A stretch of 64,000 nt of DNA from Candidatus Methanoperedens sp. (GTDB lineage: Archaea > Halobacteriota > Methanosarcinia > Methanosarcinales > Methanoperedenaceae), in assembly GCA_026552955.1 (NCBI GenBank), contig JAPMTS010000021.1:1-64000 (forward strand), in the 5' to 3' direction. Positions 45,281-54,808 of this stretch are shown here, piece after piece. Under the pieces are notes generated by a model that saw only the letters and a list, made by a program, of their open reading frames with translations, was not told the DNA's origin and ran no database searches. The stretch's first letter is position 1. Every line of letters starts with the position of its first letter. Made by a program: the position numbers and the translations under genes.

Positions 45281-45371
45281 GTTTTAAGAGAAGAAATATA
45301 TAATAGTCTTCCTGAATATGATGACAGTATCTTTGCCATTTTTGTAATCAATTAAAGCAAGATGGTATCAA

Positions 45372-46307
45372 ATGAATTCAAAACACAGGAACATTAAATC
45401 AAGGAAACCAGGAAAAAGGCCCTCCTCTAATTTGAGAATTTCCATAATAATCGGCATGGTGCTTATTCTTGTGCTGATCTATATTCTTATCCCGCAGGGA
45501 AGCGATAAATGGAGGGTGAATGATGAGGGTATTTTTTCTTATCCAAAAGACCGTGGGGAGGTTGATGTCAAAGTCCTGAAAACCGAATCGAGGTCAGATT
45601 ATATTCTTAAGACCATTTCTTTTACGAGTAAGGATTATATGGTAGAAGGACTTCTTCGCATTCCGGTTTCAGGAAATAAAGTACCTGCTGTGGTAATCCT
45701 GCCCGGAGCTAGTGTTCCAAAGGAAGGAACACAAACGCTCGCGGATATTTTTTCCGGATTGGGATATGCGAGTATAGGTATTGAACAGCGAAACCGCGGG
45801 GGAGTGGATATGGAATATGATTATGATCTCTGGCAAAAAAGAAAAGAACCGGTGGAGCATAAAATGGTTTTTGATGCCCTGCGGGCAGTTGATGTTCTAA
45901 GGCAGGAGCCATCGATAGATCCCGGGAAAATAGCAATTATGGGCGAGAGCAATGGAGGTCGTTTTGCTATCATCGCAACAGCTATCGATCCTGGCATTTC
46001 CGGAGTTATCGGTATCAGTACGAGCGGTTACGATACTGAGTCTAATATTCGTGAAATCAGTGATGTTAATATCATTAAATTCTATCGTTCGATTGATCCG
46101 GAGACGTATCTTAAGTTCCTTCCTCCAAGAAAAATCGTGATGCTGCATTCAGTAAATGACACGATCATTCCCATTGATCTTGCCAGAAATACATTCAATA
46201 AAGCTATTGAGCCAAAGAAGTTTTACACCGTAACCACAGGTACGCATGGATACAGCGAAGGCATGAAGGAGCCTCTTGAGCGAGAATTGAACCTTATGCT
46301 TGGATGA
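45372..46307 (+). CDS. membrane-anchored alpha/beta hydrolase
   Basis: 311 residues. A basic N-terminus then one helix (about 24-43, ISIIIGMVLILVLIYILIP), probably an anchor with the enzyme outside. The alpha/beta hydrolase fold shows the nucleophile elbow MGESNGG, a late Asp in HSVNDTIIPIDLA and the His in TGTHGYSEG. This matches dienelactone hydrolase or acyl-peptidase/esterase-like enzymes; the substrate is unknown. Converges on speB. Confidence 0.85.
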   Translation: MNSKHRNIKSRKPGKRPSSNLRISIIIGMVLILVLIYILIPQGSDKWRVNDEGIFSYPKDRGEVDVKVLKTESRSDYILKTISFTSKDYMVEGLLRIPVSGNKVPAVVILPGASVPKEGTQTLADIFSGLGYASIGIEQRNRGGVDMEYDYDLWQKRKEPVEHKMVFDALRAVDVLRQEPSIDPGKIAIMGESNGGRFAIIATAIDPGISGVIGISTSGYDTESNIREISDVNIIKFYRSIDPETYLKFLPPRKIVMLHSVNDTIIPIDLARNTFNKAIEPKKFYTVTTGTHGYSEGMKEPLERELNLMLG

Positions 46308-46332
46308 GGATTTTCTTGCTTTCTGCGGATTT

Positions 46333-47199
46333 CTACAGAGTCTGTCGTGCTTTTGCACTCCCAGCTATGAAATCACGTACAAGCTTTGCCCCAAGTACTG
46401 CTGTTCCCCCGGAATCATAAGCCGGGGCGATCTCGACCAGGTCAAAACCCACTATCTGGGGGGCAAGGCATGATATTACTGCCCTGACATCACGCGGTGT
46501 TATTCCATAGGGTTCGGGTGTGCCAAGAGCAGGCGCGTAAGCAGGATCGATCGCATCCATATCTATTGATAAATAGACAGGCCCTTTGATATAATCACGA
46601 AATTCAGAAATAACTTTTTCGATACCTATTGAATGAACGTCTTCTGACGTAAACATTTTTACTTTGTTTTCACGGACATAATCGTATTCTTCACGTGTTC
46701 CGCTCCTTATTCCGATGGAAACATACTTATTGGTCAAGTCCTCAATAACATGCCTTGATATGCATGCATGGCTGTTCTTTTCATCCCTGAACTCTTCCCT
46801 CATGTCCATGTGTGCATCAAGTACCACAAATCCCAGTCCGGGATTTTTCTTTAAACAGGCTTTTACGAACGGGTATGAGAGGGAATGTTCTCCTCCAAGA
46901 ATTACAGGTATCTTGCCATCGTTGACAAATTTATCTGCATATTTTGAAATTCCAGGAAGCGTATCATCGATGGTATCGGCAACTTCAAGATTTCCTGCAT
47001 CATGGATATCCACATCTGCCAGGTCATAATCAAAAAAACTGCTATATGTCTCAAAATTATATGATGCGGCTCTCATCTCATCAGGTGCCAACCTGCTGCC
47101 GAGCCTGTAACTTGAAGTGCCATCAAACGGCACCCCGCAAATAACATAGTGGGCTTTTTCATAATCGGAATTTGCATCCGCGAAAATGATCTTGTGCAT
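46333..47199 (-). CDS. speB: agmatinase (SpeB family ureohydrolase)
   Basis: 288 residues, with Mn ligands in GGEHSLSYP, VLDAHMDMREEF and SIDMDAIDPAYAPALGTPEP. It probably hydrolyses agmatine to putrescine; in archaea related enzymes also act on aminopropylagmatine. It follows the eIF5A stop with no gap, so it is co-translated with eIF5A. That fits a shared role in polyamine supply and deoxyhypusine formation. Confidence 0.93.
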   Translation of the reverse strand: MHKIIFADANSDYEKAHYVICGVPFDGTSSYRLGSRLAPDEMRAASYNFETYSSFFDYDLADVDIHDAGNLEVADTIDDTLPGISKYADKFVNDGKIPVILGGEHSLSYPFVKACLKKNPGLGFVVLDAHMDMREEFRDEKNSHACISRHVIEDLTNKYVSIGIRSGTREEYDYVRENKVKMFTSEDVHSIGIEKVISEFRDYIKGPVYLSIDMDAIDPAYAPALGTPEPYGITPRDVRAVISCLAPQIVGFDLVEIAPAYDSGGTAVLGAKLVRDFIAGSAKARQTL

Positions 47200-47586
47200 T
47201 TAAATACGCATGTCGATCTTCATTTTTCCCATAGAGATCAGGTATGAAATTTCTTTTCCGGCTTCGATCTTATCTTTATAATCCTCCGGTATTTTTAGTT
47301 CAAGTGTAGAATAGTCGGCCATATCCATTATCTGGCATACGTCGCCCTTTACCGCCAGGACCTGTCCGTTCTTTCTTTCTACGATGGGGACATAAGTCTT
47401 ATCCGTAACTGGCTGCACGATCGAGCGTTTTGTGCCGTCAAAAATGCCGATAGCATCGATCCTTGCTTTTGCTGAGCCATGTTTTCCCGTTTTTGCATGA
47501 GAAATACTTTTAATAACACAGGGTTCATCATCAATTAAGACGTATTTTCCTTCTTTTAATGTCCGGACTTCAACTTGTTCCTTCAT
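47200..47586 (-). CDS. eif5a: translation initiation factor 5A
   Basis: 128 residues. The hypusine loop KTGKHGSAKARID carries the modifiable Lys (about 35). The N-terminal SH3-like domain and C-terminal OB domain (VLAVKGDVCQIMDM) are both complete. eIF5A helps ribosomes through difficult motifs such as polyproline; the Pro-rich linkers encoded in this window are examples of such sequences. AAGGAG lies eight bases upstream of the ATG. Followed directly by agmatinase. Confidence 0.97.
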   Translation of the reverse strand: MKEQVEVRTLKEGKYVLIDDEPCVIKSISHAKTGKHGSAKARIDAIGIFDGTKRSIVQPVTDKTYVPIVERKNGQVLAVKGDVCQIMDMADYSTLELKIPEDYKDKIEAGKEISYLISMGKMKIDMRI

Positions 47587-48033
47587 TGTTTAATCTCCTT
47601 GCCTCATGATAGCTTATTTATATAAAATGATTAAAAAAGTACATACTTATTTTTAATCACATTTATTTTAAATTATTCTTTTGCTTTACCGTTAGTCTTT
47701 TTTAGCCTTCTGATGACTTTTGGAAGCATAACGCTTAATTTAAAATACTTCCTTATAAGCTTTATCAATGTCCCTTCTGTTTCGGAAGACCATGTTCTTT
47801 GACAGGATTAACAGGATCGACAGGATACGATTAATTTGATTAATCCCGTAAATCCTGTCGGTCCTATCTGAAAAATCGATGTATGTTCTTCAATCCATTT
47901 TAGGGTAGAAGCAAGTGTTGAAGCAATTTATTTATAGTTATTAATATAATTCAAGGTAATCATGACGCTATGGTTTAGCCATGGGAGAGGGTTCAAATAA
48001 CTATATCATTCGTAAGAATTATAAAGCCGGATA
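47587..48033. other. intergenic region with inverted repeat and possible gene remnant
   Basis: About 450 bp between the divergent eIF5A and RNase P genes. It holds an imperfect inverted repeat (47811-47859). On the minus strand there is a frame ending at about 47681 whose last 30 residues are strongly basic (LIKLIRKYFKLSVMLPKVIR...). This frame has no good start and runs into the repeat, so it looks like a gene tail cut by the repeat. TATA-like sequence near 47930 should serve the RNase P genes. No other gene was seen. Confidence 0.5.
47811..47859. repeat. dispersed inverted repeat, second copy
   Basis: GACAGGATTAACAGGATCGA at 47811 and its imperfect reverse complement ending at 47859 form a hairpin with two mismatches. 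The left arm and loop match 18032-18058 almost exactly. Confidence 0.75.
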
Positions 48034-48687
48034 ATGTCGCAGTTTGATCCTAAATTCTATGACTTTTTTACGCATCCTGATAGTCCCGGCCAGATGGCAG
48101 CAGAAGCAAAGAGGTATGGCTATTCCGGAATAGTCGTGACCAACTCGAAAATAAATAAAGGAATTGTTCTTCCGGATGATTTTTCTATTTATAAGGGGAT
48201 TGAGATACAGGCAAAGCCATCCAGGATCCGGGAAGAAATAAAAAAATTAAAGAACTCAAATCTTATCTCTATAGTCAGAGGAGGGGAAGAAGAACTAAAT
48301 CGTGCAGCTGTGGAATCTGCCGGTCTTGACATACTTTTGCAGCCCCTCGAATTCAATAATGTTCTTGCAAAAGCCGCAAGCGATAATTCTATAGCTATCG
48401 GATTCAACCTTGGCTCCCTTATAAAACTTAAGGGAGATGCGCGAATAAGGGAATTGAAGTATATGAGAACCAATATCAAACATACCAGGAAATACAAACT
48501 CGAAATGATCCTCACCGGTGATCTTGGTTCGGTATATGACCTTCGTTCCCCGAGAGAAATGGCGGCGCTTTCAAGCCTTTTCGGGATGACACAATCCGAA
48601 GCTATTGATGCAATGAGCGCTGCACCTATGGGTATCCTTCGTAGGAAAAGCCTCAATTATATCCAGGAAGGTGTCGAATTAATATGA
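48034..48687 (+). CDS. rnp3: RNase P protein component 3 (Rpp30)
   Basis: 217 residues of the Rpp30/Rpp1 TIM-barrel family: YDFFTHPD in place of the usual DLHVHP start, YGYSGIVVTNS, a DILLQPLE-like segment (GLDILLQPLEFNNVLAKAA) and LRSPREMAALSSLFGM. It works with Pop5, Rpp21 and Rpp29 on the catalytic RNA that trims tRNA 5' ends. First gene of the exosome superoperon and overlaps rnp2 by 4 bp. Confidence 0.92.
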   Translation: MSQFDPKFYDFFTHPDSPGQMAAEAKRYGYSGIVVTNSKINKGIVLPDDFSIYKGIEIQAKPSRIREEIKKLKNSNLISIVRGGEEELNRAAVESAGLDILLQPLEFNNVLAKAASDNSIAIGFNLGSLIKLKGDARIRELKYMRTNIKHTRKYKLEMILTGDLGSVYDLRSPREMAALSSLFGMTQSEAIDAMSAAPMGILRRKSLNYIQEGVELI

Positions 48688-49046
48688 AGACCCTGCCAAC
48701 CTTACGGGAAAAAAAGAGATATATAGCGTTTGAAATTAATTCGGAGAATATGATTTTAAGGCAGGATCTGGTCAGGGAGATTTCAAATTCAATAATATCT
48801 TTATTCGGTGATATTGGAGCGAGCCAGATAAGACCCGCGCTAATGTCTTTTGAAGGTAGATCCGGAATACTTCGCTGCGCCCGGGAAAAAACAATTGAAA
48901 CAAGGTCAGGTCTGGCCTGTATCAATAATATCCGGGGAATACGTGTTTCTATCCGGGTACTTGGCATATCCGGCACTATCAAAGGTGCAACGGAAAAGTT
49001 TATACAACAATCACTCATTAAAGAGTCAGAACCAGAAAGGAGATGA
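48684..49046 (+). CDS. rnp2: RNase P protein component 2 (Pop5)
   Basis: 120 residues of the Pop5 family: [41 protein letters not shown] and VRVLG-type strand near the end ([15 protein letters not shown]). It forms a heterotetramer with Rpp30 that activates the RNase P RNA. Overlaps rnp3 and is followed five bases later by the proteasome gene. Confidence 0.93.
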   Translation: MKTLPTLREKKRYIAFEINSENMILRQDLVREISNSIISLFGDIGASQIRPALMSFEGRSGILRCAREKTIETRSGLACINNIRGIRVSIRVLGISGTIKGATEKFIQQSLIKESEPERR

Positions 49047-49050
49047 TAAT

Positions 49051-49824
49051 ATGCAAATGGCACCACAAATGGGATATGACAGGGCAATAACTGTTTTCAG
49101 TCCTGATGGAAGATTGTTTCAGGTCGAATATGCGCGTGAAGCGGTCAAACGCGGAACAACGGCAGTTGGGGTTAAAGCCATGGATGGAGTGGCTTTATTG
49201 GTTGATAAGCGTGTTACCAGTAAATTACTTGAAGCGGAATCAATTGAAAAGATATTCCAGATAGATGATCATATCGGCGCAGCCTCATCAGGTCTTGTTG
49301 CCGATGCCAGGGCGCTCATAGATCGAGCCCGTGTTGAAGCCCAGATAAATAAAGTAACTTATGATGAACCTATAGGGGTCGAGGTACTTTCCAAGAAGAT
49401 CTGCGACTTTAAGCAATCATATACGCAATATGGTGGCGTAAGACCTTTTGGAACCGCTCTTCTTATCGCTGGTGTTGATGATCACAGGGCAAGGCTTTTT
49501 GAGACCGATCCGAGCGGCGCTCTCCTTGAATATAAGGCCACAAGCATCGGTTCGGGAAGGACCGAGACCATGGAGGTCTTCGAGAAAAAATATACTGATG
49601 ATATCAAACTGGAGGATGCAATTATTCTGGGGTTGGATGCGCTTCACAGCACAACAGAAGGAGTTTTTAACGCTTCAACGATCGAAGTGGGGATAATTGA
49701 ACTTTCAACCAGGAAATTCAGGAAACTCACCCCTTCAGAAGTGGAGAAATATGTTGAACGGGTTATAAAGATGCATGCCTCTGAAACCAAGGGAAAGGAT
49801 AAGAAAAAGAAATCAGAAGAGTGA
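49051..49824 (+). CDS. psmA: 20S proteasome alpha subunit
   Basis: 257 residues: [26 protein letters not shown] (gate region with the YDR motif), [13 protein letters not shown] and [13 protein letters not shown]. Alpha subunits form the outer rings that gate entry and bind PAN. ATG at 49051 has AAAGGAGATG just upstream; the open frame continues upstream through rnp2 but that part is not coding. The C-terminus is Lys-rich ([11 protein letters not shown]). Confidence 0.96.
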   Translation: MQMAPQMGYDRAITVFSPDGRLFQVEYAREAVKRGTTAVGVKAMDGVALLVDKRVTSKLLEAESIEKIFQIDDHIGAASSGLVADARALIDRARVEAQINKVTYDEPIGVEVLSKKICDFKQSYTQYGGVRPFGTALLIAGVDDHRARLFETDPSGALLEYKATSIGSGRTETMEVFEKKYTDDIKLEDAIILGLDALHSTTEGVFNASTIEVGIIELSTRKFRKLTPSEVEKYVERVIKMHASETKGKDKKKKSEE

Positions 49825-49831
49825 GTAAAAT

Positions 49832-50527
49832 ATGGTTACTCTAGATGAGTCCATAATAGCGCGACTTAAGACACATGGGAAAACTTTTGAGGTTTTTGTA
49901 GAACCTGAGGGGGCGCTGGCCTTAAAAAAGGGGGATTCTGTAAAGATCGAGAATATCCTGGCAGTGGAGGATGTGTTCCTGGATGCTAAGAATGGAGACA
50001 GGCCTGCTGAACAGGATGTAATTAACGCATTCGGGACAACCGATGCATTGAAGATCGCAGAAAAAATCGTCAGGGAAGGAGAGCTTCATCTTACAACTGA
50101 ACAGAAAAAGAAGATACAGGACGAAAAAAAGCATAGAGTAATAAGTATCATTGCGACCAATGCCATCAATCCCCAGACAAAGGGGCCGCATCCGCCTGCG
50201 CGGATAGAAGCAGCCATGAATGAAGCTGGGGTGCATATCGATCCTATGAAAAATGTGGATGAACTTGTAGGGATCGCAATGAAAGCGATAAGGCCCCTCA
50301 TACCGATACGTTTTGAGGAAGTAAATATCGCAATCAAGCTTCCGGCGCAATTCGCTACAAAAGCCTATGGCAGCGTTGCCGGATTTGGAACCCTGACAAA
50401 GCAGGAATGGCAGAATGACGGTTCCTGGGTAGGGGTTATAACAATTCCGGCGGGAAGGCAGGATGAACTGTACGGCCTCCTGAACCGACTGACAAAAGGG
50501 AGTGCAGAGACAAAGTTCTTAAAGTGA
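49832..50527 (+). CDS. ribosome maturation protein SBDS
   Basis: 231 residues of the SBDS/Sdo1 family: domain I VTLDESIIARLKTHGKTFEVFVEPE, the linker INPQTKGPHPPARIEAAM, and domains II-III with AIRPLIPIRFE. In eukaryotes SBDS with EFL1 releases eIF6 from 60S subunits; archaeal SBDS is taken to act similarly. The gene has a fixed place between psmA and rrp4 in archaeal exosome superoperons. Confidence 0.96.
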   Translation: MVTLDESIIARLKTHGKTFEVFVEPEGALALKKGDSVKIENILAVEDVFLDAKNGDRPAEQDVINAFGTTDALKIAEKIVREGELHLTTEQKKKIQDEKKHRVISIIATNAINPQTKGPHPPARIEAAMNEAGVHIDPMKNVDELVGIAMKAIRPLIPIRFEEVNIAIKLPAQFATKAYGSVAGFGTLTKQEWQNDGSWVGVITIPAGRQDELYGLLNRLTKGSAETKFLK

Positions 50528-50532
50528 TGTAA

Positions 50533-51372
50533 ATGGAAAAAAAATTAGTAATTCCGGGTGATTTCTTATCAGATGATGTAAAGCTTGCTGATGAGGGTAC
50601 ATATGTCGAAGATGGGAAAGTATTTTCATCTGTCTTTGGAATAGCATCATTGAAAAACCAGATCAAAGTCGTGCCGCTCTCAGGCAAATATATACCCAGG
50701 CAGGGCGACCTTGTTATAGGTATTATAACCGAAGTCTCTTTTTCGAACTGGATAGTAGATATTCGTTCTCCATATGAGGGTTTATTGCATATCTCCGAGT
50801 TCCCAAGAAGAATAGACAACTCGGAAATGTCAAAATACCTTAAAGTTGGCGATTCAATAATGACGCTCGTTAAGGATGTTGATCCAAGCATGAAGGTTGA
50901 ACTTACATTGAACGATCAGAGACTGAGGCAGATAAAAGACGGGCGGGTAATCGAAGTCACACCTTCAAAGGTGCCAAGACTAATAGGCAGAAGCGGTTCC
51001 ATGATCGCCATGCTTAAGAATGAGACAAATTGCAATATATTTATCGGGCAGAATGGAAGGGTATGGCTTACAGGCAAAGATAAGAATCTCGATCTTGCAG
51101 CCAGGACGATCCAGAAAATCGAGAAAGAATCCCATATTCCGGGTTTGACTGACAGGATAGTTAAGTTCCTGAAAGAAGAAAAAGGGATACCTATACAAGA
51201 ACCGGCAAAAAAGAAAGCGCAAATCGAAGCGGTTGAGAAGGGAGAACCCACCCAGGAAACGGCCAGGGATGAACCAGTAATCGAAGAAACGCCAAGAGAA
51301 GAAGCAGAAGAGCCAGATAAGGTTGAAGAAAATGAATCCGGTGGAATCCTGGATGAACTGCTGGATAAATAA
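50533..51372 (+). CDS. rrp4: exosome RNA-binding subunit Rrp4
   Basis: 279 residues: an N-terminal domain (VIPGDFLSDDVKLADEGTY), S1 domain (about 60-140, RQGDLVIGIITEVSFSNWIVDIRSPYEGLLHISEF) and KH domain (about 145-210, LIGRSGSMIAML with GRSG loop). An extra acidic tail (about 220-279, many Glu and Pro) is longer than in most homologues and may mediate contacts. Rrp4 caps the exosome and feeds RNA to the Rrp41-Rrp42 ring. Confidence 0.95.
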   Translation: MEKKLVIPGDFLSDDVKLADEGTYVEDGKVFSSVFGIASLKNQIKVVPLSGKYIPRQGDLVIGIITEVSFSNWIVDIRSPYEGLLHISEFPRRIDNSEMSKYLKVGDSIMTLVKDVDPSMKVELTLNDQRLRQIKDGRVIEVTPSKVPRLIGRSGSMIAMLKNETNCNIFIGQNGRVWLTGKDKNLDLAARTIQKIEKESHIPGLTDRIVKFLKEEKGIPIQEPAKKKAQIEAVEKGEPTQETARDEPVIEETPREEAEEPDKVEENESGGILDELLDK

Positions 51373-51418
51373 TTTGTTTTGTATGAAATTATGAGGGAAG
51401 AAAGAGAAGAGGAATCTT

Positions 51419-52150
51419 ATGGTAAAACCAGAAAAGTTAATTGAAAACGGTATTCGCCTTGATGGCAGAAAACCAGATGAAATCAGACCCATCAAAATAA
51501 AGGTGGGTGTTTTGAATAGAGCTGACGGTTCATGTTATTTTGAATTCGGAGGAAACAAGGTAATTGCAGCAGTATATGGTCCGCGCGAGGTACATCCCCG
51601 CCATATGCAGAAATCAAACAGCGCAGTTGTACGGTATAGATATAATATGGCATCGTTTTCAGTTGAAGATCGAAAACGTCCGGGGCCTGACAGGAGAAGC
51701 ATTGAAGTGTCAAAGGTTAGCAGGGAAGCGCTAGAACCAGTGATATTCCAGGAATATTTCCCCCGTTCAGCCATAGATATCTTTGTAGAAGTACTCCAGG
51801 CAGACGCAGGCACAAGGACGGCAGGAATTAACGCAGCATCTATTGCCCTGGCTGATGCAGGCATACCGATGAAAAGCCTGGTATCGGCATGTGCTGTTGG
51901 AAAAGTCGATGATACGCTTGTTCTTGACCTGAATAAAGATGAAGATAACTATGGGCAGGCAGATATGCCAATAGCCATGACGCCTGATGGAAATATCACG
52001 CTTTTGCAGATGGATGGTCATCTTACCAGGGAAGAATTCAAGGAAGGGCTTGAGATGGCAAAGAATGGATGTCTTATGATCGCGCAAATGCAAAGAGCGG
52101 CACTTTTGGAGAAATATTCCTCCCTTATGGAAGGTGAAGTCAATGAGTAA
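51419..52150 (+). CDS. rrp41: exosome catalytic subunit Rrp41
   Basis: 243 residues, the active RNase PH-type subunit: [45 protein letters not shown] and the catalytic region [17 protein letters not shown] with conserved Asp residues. It phosphorolyses or extends RNA 3' ends with Rrp42. GAGGAA is just upstream of the ATG. Overlaps rrp42 by 8 bp. Confidence 0.97.
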   Translation: MVKPEKLIENGIRLDGRKPDEIRPIKIKVGVLNRADGSCYFEFGGNKVIAAVYGPREVHPRHMQKSNSAVVRYRYNMASFSVEDRKRPGPDRRSIEVSKVSREALEPVIFQEYFPRSAIDIFVEVLQADAGTRTAGINAASIALADAGIPMKSLVSACAVGKVDDTLVLDLNKDEDNYGQADMPIAMTPDGNITLLQMDGHLTREEFKEGLEMAKNGCLMIAQMQRAALLEKYSSLMEGEVNE

Positions 52151-52922
52151 TGAAATAATGTCCGAACTTCGGAAAGATTATATCTATAATCTCATGATAA
52201 AAGGGGAGAGAGAGGATGGGCGAAAATTTGACGAGTACAGGGAGATCACAATTGATACAAATGTTATTGAAAAGGCAGAAGGCTCCGCGCGCGTCAAACT
52301 CGGGGACACGCATCTTGTCGTAGGCGTTAAGATCCAGACCGGTACACCTTTCCCCGATACTCCTGACCAGGGAGTGATCATCACAAATCTGGAACTTATT
52401 CCTCTTGCTTCGCCTGTGTTTGAATCAGGTCCACCGAGGGAAGATGCCATTGAACTTGCCAGGGTAGTGGACAGGGGCATCCGTGAATCCGAATCTATTG
52501 ACCTTTCCAAACTGTGTATAACACCGGGTGAAAAAGTCTGGATGGTATTCATTGATGTGCATGTGCTTGACGATGGCGGAAACATTATGGATGCGGCATC
52601 TCTGGGGGCCATAGCTGCTCTTATGACCGCAAAATTGCCTGCACAAAGGTTTGATGTGGGCGAAGATACGCCCGTTCCTATGAGGGATGTTCCTGTAGCT
52701 GTAACGGCGGTCGAGATAGGCGGGACCATAATGCTTGACCCCTCGCTAAATGAACAAAGCATAGCAGGAACAAAATTGACCGTAATTTCCAATCAGGATG
52801 GGGGATTATCTGGCATGCAAAAAAGTGGTGTTCTTCCACTTACGACCGAACAGATAAATTATATAGTGGATATTTCAATTGAGAAGGCAAAAGAATTAAG
52901 AGAAAAATTCCTGGAGATATAA
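52143..52922 (+). CDS. rrp42: exosome structural subunit Rrp42
   Basis: 259 residues, non-catalytic RNase PH paralogue: [59 protein letters not shown] at 52143 was chosen, with GGTGA five bases before it; a GTG three codons earlier falls in that site. It completes the hexameric ring with Rrp41. Confidence 0.96.
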   Translation: MSNEIMSELRKDYIYNLMIKGEREDGRKFDEYREITIDTNVIEKAEGSARVKLGDTHLVVGVKIQTGTPFPDTPDQGVIITNLELIPLASPVFESGPPREDAIELARVVDRGIRESESIDLSKLCITPGEKVWMVFIDVHVLDDGGNIMDAASLGAIAALMTAKLPAQRFDVGEDTPVPMRDVPVAVTAVEIGGTIMLDPSLNEQSIAGTKLTVISNQDGGLSGMQKSGVLPLTTEQINYIVDISIEKAKELREKFLEI

Positions 52923-52924
52923 TC

Positions 52925-53236
52925 ATGGCTAAAATCAGTTCAAAAGGACATAAGACAAGATCGGCCGGAAGATTTGGTGTAAGATACGGAACCAAGAGCC
53001 GAAAACTTATTGCAGATATTGAAGAAAAAATGCATGCTGAATATACCTGTTCCAAATGCGGTGCAAAGAAAATTTCAAGAATCGGGACAGGTATATGGCA
53101 ATGCAAGAAATGTGAACACACTTTTGCAGGAGGCTCATATGTTCCTCAAAGTCCGGCGCATATGACCGTTTTAAGAGCTGTCCAGGGTGTAAAATCTGAA
53201 ATTTCCAAGCAGTTGGCACAAGGAATGAAAGCATAA
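52925..53236 (+). CDS. rpl37ae: large ribosomal subunit protein L37Ae
   Basis: 103 residues: AGRFGVRYGTKSRK, zinc ribbon CSKCGAKKISRIGTGIWQCKKC (four Cys at about 41, 44, 59, 62) and GGSYVPQSPAHMTV. The C-terminus is slightly longer than in many archaea. Starts 2 bp after rrp42 in the same operon. Confidence 0.97.
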   Translation: MAKISSKGHKTRSAGRFGVRYGTKSRKLIADIEEKMHAEYTCSKCGAKKISRIGTGIWQCKKCEHTFAGGSYVPQSPAHMTVLRAVQGVKSEISKQLAQGMKA

Positions 53237-53248
53237 TAAGGATTCAGT

Positions 53249-53386
53249 ATGGTTTATAAATGTACCCGTTGCAAGCGGGCAGTGGAGATAGATTATGAAT
53301 ATAGCGGCGTCCGTTGCCCTTATTGCGGCCACCGGATCCTGGTAAAGGAAAGACCTGTACTTGTTAAACAGGTCAAAGCTGAATGA
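53249..53386 (+). CDS. rpoP: RNA polymerase subunit P (Rpo12)
   Basis: 45 residues, [20 protein letters not shown] followed by [11 protein letters not shown], with four zinc Cys at 5, 8, 23 and 26, the archaeal counterpart of eukaryotic RPB12. Its TGA overlaps the ATG of the Brix gene (ATGA). It lies between L37Ae and Brix as in other archaeal exosome superoperons. Confidence 0.96.
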   Translation: MVYKCTRCKRAVEIDYEYSGVRCPYCGHRILVKERPVLVKQVKAE

Positions 53387-53811
53387 TCGTTACCACTGCA
53401 CGAAAACCATCATCAAAAACACGAATATTCTGTAAACATTTAGGCAGGTTCACGGGTTGGATGTATGTGACCCGTGGAAAATCCAGTCTTTTAGAGTTTG
53501 CAGATAAACCTTTTTTATTAGTAGGTGAATACAAAGGAAACCCTGGCAGTTTTAGATTTTTTTTAAGAGGCAAATGCATTCTCTTAATCCGCGCCAATGT
53601 ATCACTCGACAGGGATATCGGCATCGGGACTGAACCTGTGATCCAGGGAAATAATTCTGTGGCACTTTCCTTAAGTAAAATAACAGGATTAAGAACTGGA
53701 GAAAACTCAAAAAGGATTATCCTGATCAATGATAATATCGAATTTATCGACGATGGTGAATCATATATCAAATTAAAAGTACTGGAAATACGGGGCGAGG
53801 GCAGTGTTTGA
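53383..53811 (+). CDS. Brix domain ribosome biogenesis protein (Imp4-like)
   Basis: 142 residues: [20 protein letters not shown] followed by YVTRGKSSL, the compact archaeal Brix domain related to Imp4/Rpf2. It is presumed to act in rRNA processing. Translationally coupled to rpoP at its start and to the Vms1-like gene at its end (8-bp overlap). Confidence 0.9.
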   Translation: MIVTTARKPSSKTRIFCKHLGRFTGWMYVTRGKSSLLEFADKPFLLVGEYKGNPGSFRFFLRGKCILLIRANVSLDRDIGIGTEPVIQGNNSVALSLSKITGLRTGENSKRIILINDNIEFIDDGESYIKLKVLEIRGEGSV

Positions 53812-54751
53812 TTTATTTAAGAAAGAAGAGATCAAGTCCCTGAAGGCAAGAATATCCCGCCTTGAAGAAGAAAAGAGAATACTCTCTGTGCAGCTTGGGA
53901 AAAAAGGTGAAAAAGCCAAGAAAACGATTGCTATAAAACAGGATGTTGACAGGGAATTAAATGAGGCCAGAAATAAGATATCTTCGCTTACCAATGAGAT
54001 ACAAACACTGAAAAATGAAACATCACAGGAATCTAAATTCAGGCTATCTGAAATTGTATCAAAAAACAGGCTTGAAGAGATTATTTATTCTCTTGATGGA
54101 TTCCAGGCGAAAATGTCAACATTGATAACAGTTTACCTGGAAAAGGATACGTTATTGGAAGATGTGGCACGGGATACAATTAACCTTTTTGACAGTTGTG
54201 CCCTGCATCTTATCGAAAAAATCGAATCATCTACCGGAAAAATAATTCTCTACGATACTAACCGGATCGTTAATCTGGTAATAATACCGGTTTTCCCAAT
54301 CCTTCGATCAGAATGTGTCATGAACAGGCAATTCGATCTTTCGCCATTAAGAAAAAATCTGGAATATGACAAAATACTTGTTGTGAATGCCCATGCAGGT
54401 GAAACAATTATTGGAATTGTTGAAGCGGATATTTTTGTGGAGCATGAAATCGTAAGAAGTAATGTAATGGGAAAGCATAAACAGGGAGGATGGAGCCAGA
54501 AGCGATTCCAGAGCCTTGTGGAAGAGGATGTAAAACACCACGCTGATAAAGTAAGGGCTGTACTGGGACCTATGATCTTGAAACATAATGATATACAATA
54601 TGTTCTTGCGGGCGGTGAGGGGAAATTAATAAAAATGATCCTGGAGGGATATGATTATAATCTCGTTATGAAAAGTATGGATACTATTTCAAAAGGCAAT
54701 GCTGATCAGGTGTTAAGGGATGTATTGGCCGTCAGATGTTACTGGATCTAA
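53804..54751 (+). CDS. Vms1/ANKZF1-family peptidyl-tRNA hydrolase (release-factor-like)
   Basis: 315 residues. An N-terminal coiled coil (about 5-80, KARISRLEEEKRILSVQ...) then an eRF1-like VLRF domain with the catalytic GGxxQ segment in KHKQGGWSQKRF (about 226-237). A C-terminal Rossmann-like part contains VLAGGEGKL. In eukaryotes Vms1 releases nascent chains from stalled 60S particles; archaeal members are predicted to free ribosomes in the same way. GTG start at 53804 within the end of the Brix gene, with GAGGG just upstream. Confidence 0.85.
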   Translation: MFDLFKKEEIKSLKARISRLEEEKRILSVQLGKKGEKAKKTIAIKQDVDRELNEARNKISSLTNEIQTLKNETSQESKFRLSEIVSKNRLEEIIYSLDGFQAKMSTLITVYLEKDTLLEDVARDTINLFDSCALHLIEKIESSTGKIILYDTNRIVNLVIIPVFPILRSECVMNRQFDLSPLRKNLEYDKILVVNAHAGETIIGIVEADIFVEHEIVRSNVMGKHKQGGWSQKRFQSLVEEDVKHHADKVRAVLGPMILKHNDIQYVLAGGEGKLIKMILEGYDYNLVMKSMDTISKGNADQVLRDVLAVRCYWI

Positions 54752-54808
54752 TGAGTCATATTTAAATACCCTGAATGCAAATAGTTATATTATCTTTCGG
54801 GTGAGAAA

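Noticed and set aside
47670-47810. Basic C-terminal-like frame on the minus strand as a real gene
   Set aside because: No acceptable start, and it runs into a dispersed repeat; kept only as a possible gene remnant in the intergenic entry.
47940-48000. tRNA-like stretch with GGTTCAAAT before the RNase P genes
   Set aside because: The T-loop-like bases are not flanked by pairing arms and no cloverleaf can be drawn.
48850-49050. N-terminal extension of the proteasome alpha subunit
   Set aside because: The frame is open but overlaps rnp2; the conserved alpha N-terminus and a strong ribosome-binding site place the start at 49051.
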